This document shows, piece by piece, positions 44,103-50,446 of a stretch of DNA of 50,446 nucleotides. The position numbers and the translations under genes are program-made. The notes below the pieces were generated by a model. It worked only from the letters and a program-made list of their open reading frames with translations. It had not been told where the DNA came from and made no database searches. Source of the stretch: Oidiodendron maius Zn. Lineage: Eukaryota; Ascomycota; Leotiomycetes; Myxotrichaceae. Where the stretch lies: contig KN832916.1 in the NCBI GenBank assembly GCA_000827325.1, positions 1 through 50,446 on the forward strand, in the 5' to 3' direction. Position 1 is the stretch's first letter, and each line of letters opens with the position of its first letter.

Positions 44103-44720
44103 ATGTCTGCCCTCTTTAGATGCACCGCCCGCACCGCCTTGCGAAGTATCAAAACCAGTCCCCCGTTCACCCAATTCACGAGAGCAATGTCTGCCTCTCT
44201 GGCCGGGAAGTCAGAGTGGCTTGTCCTCATCCCTGATCACGAGGGCGTCCTGAAGAAACGCATGGAGGTTAGGCCGTATGTTTGCCCCCTTCTATAACAC
44301 CCCTTGCTTGAGGCACGCCCGAAGCGTCGGCTGACGCCCTAAGGCAGACTCCATTTTGCTGCGCTGAGCCAGAAAGAGTATTTTTCGATGGGTGGTAAGT
44401 CTTTCTAATTTTCTTTTAGTTTCCTTTTGTGTAATGGAGAGACGGAGGGCTGATTGATTTTTCCACAGGGGGCCTGTTGGAAGACCCTCCTAAGGAGGGA
44501 GAGCCGCTGAAGCTTAATGGCAGTGCGGTGATGACTTATGCCGCGTCGAGAGAGGAGGTAATGGAGCAATTGAAGGACGACATCTACGTAACGAGTGGTG
44601 TTTGGGATCTCAGCAAGGTAAGTCCTACGCAGCGAAATGAGGGATTATTCTGATATTTTACAGGTTCAAATCTACCCCTTCAAGTGTGCTTTCCGCAAGG
44701 AATTGTCAGTGAGACAGTGA
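44103..44720 (+). CDS. YCII-related domain protein, probably mitochondrial
   Basis: Four exons, 44103-44275, 44348-44394, 44469-44617 and 44664-44720, give 141 aa; introns of 72, 74 and 46 nt are all GT-AG. The core has the YCII fold blocks SEWLVLIPDHEGVLKKRMEV, RPLHFAAL (with the conserved histidine), YFSMGGGLLEDPPKEGEPLK, GSAVMTYAASREEVMEQLK and DDIYVTSGVWDLSKVQIYPF. These small dimeric proteins are ferredoxin-like and resemble muconolactone isomerases; their reaction in fungi is not known. The first 28 residues are basic and lack acids (SALFRCTARTALRSIKTS), as in a mitochondrial presequence, and a second ATG (44187, M29) begins the conserved domain, so a shorter cytosolic form is possible. 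Confidence 0.85.
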
Positions 44721-45024
44721 GTTTGTGGAAGTGTGTTCGAGTCACTATTTACCATTGACAGAGGAAATGAAGAAGGGTATATAGATGCTCAGCAATGCTG
44801 CTCCCGCCAAGTCTCACCCAAAAGAATTTTAAAGCAGTCTTGGAACTTAGCTTTCAAATAGCAAGTGGAAATAAAGTGCAGGAATTTTTATCAAACGGAG
44901 AAGATGCTATGCTCCTTTACCGTGCCAACGACACAAACGCCACCCATGCACCACAGGCCAATTCCTCCAAGCTTTGGCAATTATGATCATAATGTTTCTG
45001 CCATGACCAACATCAATCCCCACC
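44721..45024. other. Convergent 3' flanks, no gene seen
   Basis: About 300 bp between the ends of the YCII and UBX genes. Confidence 0.5.
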
Positions 45025-46180
45025 CTATTTCACAATAAGCACGGCACTTGGAGCCAGTCCCGCTTCCTTAAGCGTCAACCCAAGATCTGCACCCCCCGAG
45101 AAAGTCTTCTTTGGGTAAGTCATGGTGAAGCTGGTAATTGGTCCGCCGTTCTCCGCCTCGAGAGCTTGAGCCACCTCAAACAAGGTCGTCTCGACGGGAT
45201 ACGTCTTCATGGTGGTCCCGGATGCCATCTGCAGTCTCAGCCGTGCCTCAGTATGACTAACTGTAGCTCTCGGTGCTGCGGGAGGTGTTGGTGCCTCTGC
45301 TGCGGCCTGGGGGATAGCGCGGCCTTCACGCTCAGCCTTTGCCTTCTCAGCTTTTAATCGGCGCTCTTCCTTGTCGGCAGCAATCTTCTCTTGTATTCGC
45401 TTCTTAGCTGCGATGTCGTCCAGCTTCTCCTGCCGTTTCTTAGCTGCGGCTTTGATCTGTTCCTGCTTTGCCAACTCCTCCTTAGCATCTTGGACTTCTT
45501 TAGTGGACTTCATCCTGATTTTCTGGTGTGGGCGAATCATTAGCTTGTGACTCGCAGTAAGAAAATTATGAGCGCAGTTTATGGGTGTGACGGCCAAATG
45601 AGTCTAGAGTGGGTCAGAACCTACCTCGTTCTTCTTCTGCTCCTCCTTGTCCAAGATTGCCTGCTTCGCCTTCTTCTCTGCCATCTTGCTTCGAAGCTCT
45701 TCTAGCCTCTGCTTCTTCTCCTCTTCGGTTAAGGGAGCGATCTCTTCTGTAGATTCCGAGAAATTTTCATGTCCACTACACATATATAAGTTCATGAATT
45801 AGTCCTGCAGGACAGACTCCGCCGTAGCAGATGCACCTACGTCTTGCTTCCATGAAACTCGGCTTGAGCCACGCTGCGAAACTTCTTCCCACACTCGTCG
45901 CATTTCAATGACTTTGCAACCTCGCCTTCCTTCAGAGGTGCAGGTTCGATGCTAGGATCCGTTTCTGCGTCTGCTGCGGAGGCAGCGAGGATGTCATCGA
46001 TGGACTTGTCCTGGTTATCTTCTAGCCACTGCAAGGCACCCTGGACTTTATGAAAATTAGAAAGAAATATTTTATCAAATAAGGGCCAGACGCACGGCCA
46101 CCAGTCTTTTTGACCGCAAGCTCTGCTCGCTGTTTGTCAAACCCCATATCCAAGAGCAGGTTTAGATCTGACGGCCCCAT
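45025..46180 (-). CDS. UBA-UBX domain protein (UBXN1/SAKS1-like p97/Cdc48 cofactor)
   Basis: Four exons, 46180-46096, 46045-45841, 45775-45625 and 45522-45025, give 312 aa; introns are 50, 65 and 102 nt. An N-terminal UBA domain (about 1-40: LNLLLDMGFDKQRAELAVKK, then GALQWLEDNQD) binds ubiquitin. A C2H2-like finger follows (LKCDECGKKFRSVAQAEFHG, then KTGHENF). A long charged coiled coil rich in K, E and A covers about 110-210. The C-terminal UBX domain (about 230-312) carries RLRLQMASGTTMKTYPVET and ends in GLAPSAVLIVK. Such proteins link ubiquitinated clients to the Cdc48/p97 ATPase in the cytosol. The intron joins were chosen to restore KTGHENFSESTEE and NEKIRMKSTKEVQDAKEEL. Confidence 0.88.
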
Positions 46181-46623
46181 GATGATGCGTAATCCGATGC
46201 GGTGCGCTGCTCAGTGCGGGTTCCGTGTTTTGAGGTGATGTTGGGGTGGGAAGCTGCAGGAAGAGATGCAGCCGTCTTGATCCTTCTTAAATGCTAGGTA
46301 AAACAGTAGAATATGATGAAGAGAGAAAGAATGCAAGCCGGATTCACAATCAAGTGCGGGACCTGTGAATGACGGCAACGGAAGCCAGCTCTGCACGTGA
46401 TTTATTAACTAGGACTAGTCTAGCAGATACACACCATTATTTGAAGACAATTTTCTCAAGATCTTAGATGATATCTGCAATATACTATAAATTCACCTAT
46501 ATTTTACTTAAGTTAATAGTTATAGGCGTAGTGAACCTCTAGACTATATGAAGTTATGCTATACTTTATTCTTTTTATTTAGTTATACATACTCTTGAAG
46601 CAGAGGTTCAGTAGTGCGCAGGT
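46181..46623. other. AT-rich DNA between UBX gene and LTR
   Basis: Promoter side of the UBX gene and flank of the retroelement. On the minus strand an AATAAAAAGAATAAA stretch near 46565-46580 could be a polyadenylation region, possibly for the retroelement transcript. Confidence 0.4.
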
Positions 46624-46667
46624 TGTAGTCAGGAATCAAGGTGAAACTCAGTTATATTGACTATAGG

Positions 46668-46721
46668 TTTTCGGCATAGCAGTATGCGGAAAGGCTTTCG
46701 GCATAGCTGATATGCTAAAAG
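46668..46721. repeat. Two imperfect 27-bp tandem units, each with a small hairpin
   Basis: TTTCGGCATAGC occurs at 46669-46680 and 46696-46707. Each copy carries an inverted pair GCATA/TATGC (46674-46678 with 46683-46687; 46701-46705 with 46711-46715) around a 4- or 5-nt loop. Confidence 0.75.
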
Positions 46722-46785
46722 CAGTGAATAACTTAAATGATGCAGAGACAACTTTAAGGAACCTCCTTAGGAATGCAATACAGTC

Positions 46786-46793
46786 CTTATATA
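46786..46793 (-). promoter_or_regulatory. TATA box of the LTR
   Basis: TATATAAG on the minus strand, about 140 nt into the LTR, at a place expected for the U3 promoter. Confidence 0.4.
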
Positions 46794-46933
46794 CATGCTT
46801 CCAGTCTTGTAGGACTCGTAAGCTCTATACGTAAGCTCAATGCAAGAGGACTGAGCACTCAATGCATAGGCTCTGTGCGTGTATCAGTGCTGTATCGCCT
46901 CTCATATGCTTGAGGCCCTGATATCAGTCAACA

Positions 46934-46944
46934 CTCCCCTGGCT
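46934..46944 (-). other. Polypurine tract of the copia element
   Basis: Minus-strand AGCCAGGGGAG directly before the LTR start; this is the expected primer site for plus-strand DNA synthesis. Confidence 0.5.
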
Positions 46945-46987
46945 GAATGCATATGCTCAGCTGAGTAAAACACCTCAAATACCCTCT

Positions 46988-49900
46988 TTATTGGACCTCC
47001 TTTACTAACTTCAAGAGTCGTATAAACCTTGCATGTGCTGGTGATTTCAGGCCCTTAGTTAGGCCATCTGCTGGCATGCGATCTGTAGGTATATAGGCTA
47101 GTTGTAGCCTACCCTCTTCGACTTCCTGGCGTATTAGATGGTATCGGACAGCTATATGCTTGCTTCCGCGATGAAAGGTAGGGTTCTCAGCTAATGAGAG
47201 TGCGCCCTGATTATCACCTGCTAGGGTAATGCACTTAAGGTCTTGTCCTGTATAGTTTAGTCCTTCTAGCAGGTAGCGTATCCAGGTTGCCTCTTTAGCT
47301 GATTCTGACATGGCTATATACTCAGCCTCTGTACTAGACTGAGCAACAACCGACTGTCGCTTTGATTGCCATGATACTGGCCCTCCTGCCACAAAGCTCA
47401 CGTATCCACTAGTCGACCTGTATGTATAACGGTCCCCAGCATAGTCTGAGTCTGTATACAGTCGAATATCCAGGTTGGACGGGCTGAATTTCAGTTCTCC
47501 AAGTATTATTCCATGCATTATAGTCCCCTTAAGGTATTGTAGTACCCTTTTGGCTGACTTGATATGAGCTGGTGCTGGATTAACTAGGAATCGTGATAAT
47601 ACAGAGGCTGTGAATGCGATATCACACCTTGTTTGTGTGGCCAGGTAGTTGATTCGCCCTATCAGAGACTGATAAAGCTTGATTTGATCCTCGGAGGCTG
47701 TTCCCTGGAAAGGGACTAGCATTTCGCTGGCTCCTGGATCAAGGGGTGTCGTTACTGCTCTGCATTCTAGCATGCCGAACTGATCTAGGGTCTTGCGTAC
47801 GTATGCATCCTGACAGAGGGTCACCTGGTGCCTCTGTCTGTCCCGTATAATCCTGACTCCCAAGAAGAAGTGACACTGGCCTAGGTCCTTCATTTCAAAG
47901 GCCTCTGATAGCTGCCGCTTTAGCTTCTTAAGCTCCTCCCCTTGCGGTCCGATCAGCAGGAAATCGTCCACGTATGTAACGATTATCAGGCCTGTATCAG
48001 TGCATCGATAGACACATTGATCCGCAAATAAGGGTAGGTAGCCTAGCCTTTTAAGTGCTGCTTTCAGGGTAAGTTGCCAGAGTCGAGGCGACTGTTTTAG
48101 GCCATATAAGGCCTTTTGGAGTAATAGGGCTATCTCCCCTGACTCAAATATATCGGGGAACAGCTCCCAGCCATCAGGTAGATCAACATAGACCTCTTCA
48201 TCAATTTCACCATGTAGGAAGGCTGATTTGACGTCCATCTGGTCCACTGCCCAGTCGTATACTGCTGCTAGCCCTAGGATAATCCTCCAGGTGGCTGCAC
48301 GTACAACACCGGCAAAGGTCTGGTCATAATCCAGGCCATATCGTTGTTCATATCCTTTGACTACCCAGCGTGCCTTATACTGGATAATCTGGTTATCGGC
48401 ACCACGCTTGATCTTGAATACCCACTTAGCACCTAGGGCCTTCTTGCCCTGGGCTTTTAGGCGGCCCTTGCTGACTGATATAGCTCTCCAGGTCTTATTT
48501 TTAATTAGGGACCTCAGTTCTGCATGCATGGCTTCCAGCCATTCTGGCCAGTCAGGTGAGTCCTTAGCCTCTTGGAGTGTCTTCGGCTCCTCACGGTCCG
48601 AAACAGCTGCTATATATCCACTAACCTGTGTGGCTAGTAATGCAGTTGCGAATAGGGCTGGATTACCCTGGGTATGTGATCGAGTGATCCGTTGGTTTAA
48701 GAGATCTAGGGGAGGCTGGTCCTGGCTACCCTGAGGTGCCTCCTCACTCCCCTGACTAGGCTCCTCTTGATCGATTTGATCAGGTTGTCCTGTCTGACTA
48801 GGTGTCTCAAAACGTAGTCGAATAGTCGGTGGTTCTGAAGCCTTTAGCTTATTTTTTGATCCTTTTGGTCGACCTCTCCCTCTAGGTGCAGGTACTGGAT
48901 TAGGATCACTGTCACTATCCTCCTGATCTTCCTCTATATCGACTACTATAGTCGTGAGGGGGTCGTACTCCTGATCAAGACCACCGTCTTCCCCTTGGCA
49001 AGTGGTCCTAGGGGTATAGCTGATTTCCCCCGGCGGCCGGGTTAAATCAGCTGTATTGCCCGGGTCCTCCGGGTCTTTTAGGGCTTCTGGAGGCTCTGAC
49101 TCGTCGAATATACAGTGTGATGATCGTACGATCTTTTGAGCTCTTCCTGGGAGATAGACACGATATATCTTACTCCCCTCAAACCCTACTAGGTAGCCTT
49201 CCTCAGCGTGAGGGGCTAGCTTTGCGCTCTTGACTCGTCTTTCCTTAGGGATATTCACATACGTCTTACAGCCTAAGACATGTAGGTGGCTGATATCCGG
49301 CAAGTAGTCGGCGTCTTGTAGTCCTGGTTGGACCTGGCGTTTAAATGCTTCTGCTGGAGTCATCTTATCGAGTGAGGAGGTGGCTGTACGATTCGTAACA
49401 TGGACTGCGCCCAATAGTATTTCAGGCCATAATTCTGATGGCAGGTCGGAGTCCTCAAGGGCACTTCTTACCTTACTGAATATCGTTCGGTTTGTACGCT
49501 CTGCGACACCATTCTGTTCAGGTGTATAGGGAGTTGTGACCTCAGCTAGTATGCCGTGCTCCTTTAGGTGCTGCTCTAGCTTCTGTCCACCATACTCCTT
49601 GCCTCCATCAATTCGATACGCTCTTACAGTCGTGTTCCATTGCGTTTGGACCAATTGGTTGAAATGCACTATCGACTGATATGCATCCCTTTTGTCTTTA
49701 AAGGACCAAGCCCACCTGGCACGCGTTGCATCATCGGTGAATAAGCTTGCCCATATATAGCCTTTTAGGCCAGCTGGTGATATCTTTTCGATATCAACAT
49801 GCACTAACTCAAAGACTCTCTGACGTCTAGTCTGTATACGAGAGACATTCCGAATTAAATCAGACACCTGGCAGGTGTGGCAAAGGCCTAACTCTGGTTG

Positions 49901-50446
49901 GTTAGCCTTAATTATCATTCCCTTTGTCATCTGTACAGTTTCTTTTACACTGCCTATTGAAGCATGTAATAGACGTCTATGCCACAGGTCTAGGGACTTC
50001 GGCTTTGAGCTCACTGAGCTTAATAATGCATGCATAAACATAGGCTCCTTCACTACCTTTAGGAAGTGCCCTGATTCAGTAGTCTCTATTAGAGCTACTG
50101 GTTTATCGCTACCAGTATAGAGGACTCCTTTTTTAAGGTAGCCTCCCCTAGTGCATTTTTCGAACAGCTGTCCAGAGAAGAGGTTGATTGGTGTAGAGGG
50201 TAAGTGCAACACGTCTTTTAGCTCTAGCTTTAGAGGCTTGCCATTAATGCCCTCGATTTCCATTCTGACTGTACCACTGCCTAGTGGTGTGGCAGGTCCA
50301 TTAGCCGTTAATACGGTTTGTAGTGACCCATTGTTTGGAGCGTACGATTTGAAATTTGCACGTGTATGCGTGATATGCACTGCTGCGCCACTATCGAAGC
50401 ACCAGGAGTGTCGATTTAGCCCTGACCTAGTCGAAAGGGCCATCAC
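46988..50446 (-). mobile_element. Ty1/copia retrotransposon pol, open to window edge
   Basis: An unbroken frame of 1152 codons runs into the right edge, so the gag region and true start are missing. Order of domains is that of Ty1/copia: aspartic protease (FDSGA, residues 17-21), GAG-pre-integrase zinc site (LWHRRLLHAS ... CHTCQ, about 150-200), integrase core (VHVDIEK, YRIDGGKEY, PYTPEQNGVAERTNRT), an acidic/Pro/Gln-rich linker with a GRGRPKGSKNK AT-hook-like patch, reverse transcriptase (WVFKIKRGADNQIIQYKARW, MDVKSAFLHGEIDEEVYV, and YVDD at 825-828) and RNase H (LYTDSDYAGDRYTYRSTSGY, SSTEAEYIAMSESAKEA). All catalytic motifs are present and no stop interrupts them, so the element may be recent and possibly active. 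The last residues are followed by a polypurine tract and LTR. Confidence 0.92.

Larger units (their letters stand above)
46624..46933 (-). mobile_element. 3' LTR of the Ty1/copia element (left end tentative)
   Basis: On the minus strand the sequence after the pol stop reads a polypurine tract and then TGTTGACTGATATCAGG, the usual TG start of a copia LTR, at 46933. An ending ...GACTACA at 46624 gives TGT...ACA termini and a length of about 310 bp, but the partner LTR lies outside the window, so this end is a guess; the possible polyadenylation region lies a little beyond it. A TATA box sits inside. Confidence 0.5.

Noticed and set aside
18665-46180. Possible secondary-metabolite or catabolic gene cluster
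   Set aside because: No backbone enzyme, P450 or cluster regulator; genes are unrelated housekeeping and secretion functions.

Overview
The window looks like nuclear DNA of a filamentous ascomycete (Pezizomycotina). The evidence is many short introns (42-102 nt, mostly GT...AG) inside otherwise compact genes, fungal-specific families (ECM33-type GPI wall protein, GH18 chitinase with a CBM1, secretory lipase, fungal amino-acid permease), and Ty1/copia retroelements of fungal type. The class cannot be fixed from the sequence alone. Coding regions were rebuilt by joining exons across splice sites that restore conserved protein blocks, so exon limits below are predictions.

Layout: (1) Left edge, 1-1420: the 3' end of a decayed Ty1/copia pol gene followed by AT-rich DNA without a gene. 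(2) 1.4-7.4 kb: a steroid 5-alpha-reductase-like gene (-) and a POF1-like NMN adenylyltransferase (+) share a 252-bp divergent promoter; a large unknown protein (-) follows. (3) 7.3-13.7 kb: about 4.1 kb of gene-free DNA leads into an RGS-domain G-protein regulator (+). (4) 15.4-20.3 kb: splicing factor SPF45 (-, five exons) and a peroxisomal oxalate-CoA ligase (+, C-terminal AKL). (5) 22.9-32.0 kb: secreted GH18-CBM1 chitinase (+), a previously hidden relic of a carboxymuconolactone-decarboxylase-like gene (+), mitochondrial D-lactate dehydrogenase (-), a broken gene with a fungal STAND-like N-terminus (+), and an ECM33-family wall protein (-). (6) 33.6-37.7 kb: a PTAR1-like prenyltransferase-alpha-repeat protein (-) and GET1 (+) share a 268-bp divergent promoter; a conserved fungal multi-pass membrane protein follows. 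(7) 39.2-46.2 kb: secretory lipase (+), amino-acid permease (-), a YCII-domain protein (+) and a UBA/UBX protein (-). (8) Right edge: an apparently intact Ty1/copia pol reading frame (-) that runs off the window, with its 3' LTR at about 46.6-46.9 kb.

The genes do not form an obvious pathway cluster. They are housekeeping, membrane-traffic, secretion and metabolism genes, bounded on both sides by retroelements, with two relics (24.7-25.3 and 28.4-29.9 kb) whose inactivating stops are readable as C-to-T changes, as expected of RIP-like mutation. I did not find a convincing new multi-gene system. The most useful unlisted items are the two relics, a probable GC-AG intron in the D-lactate dehydrogenase gene, terminal introns that separate targeting or binding modules from their enzymes, and the hairpin repeats in the LTR.
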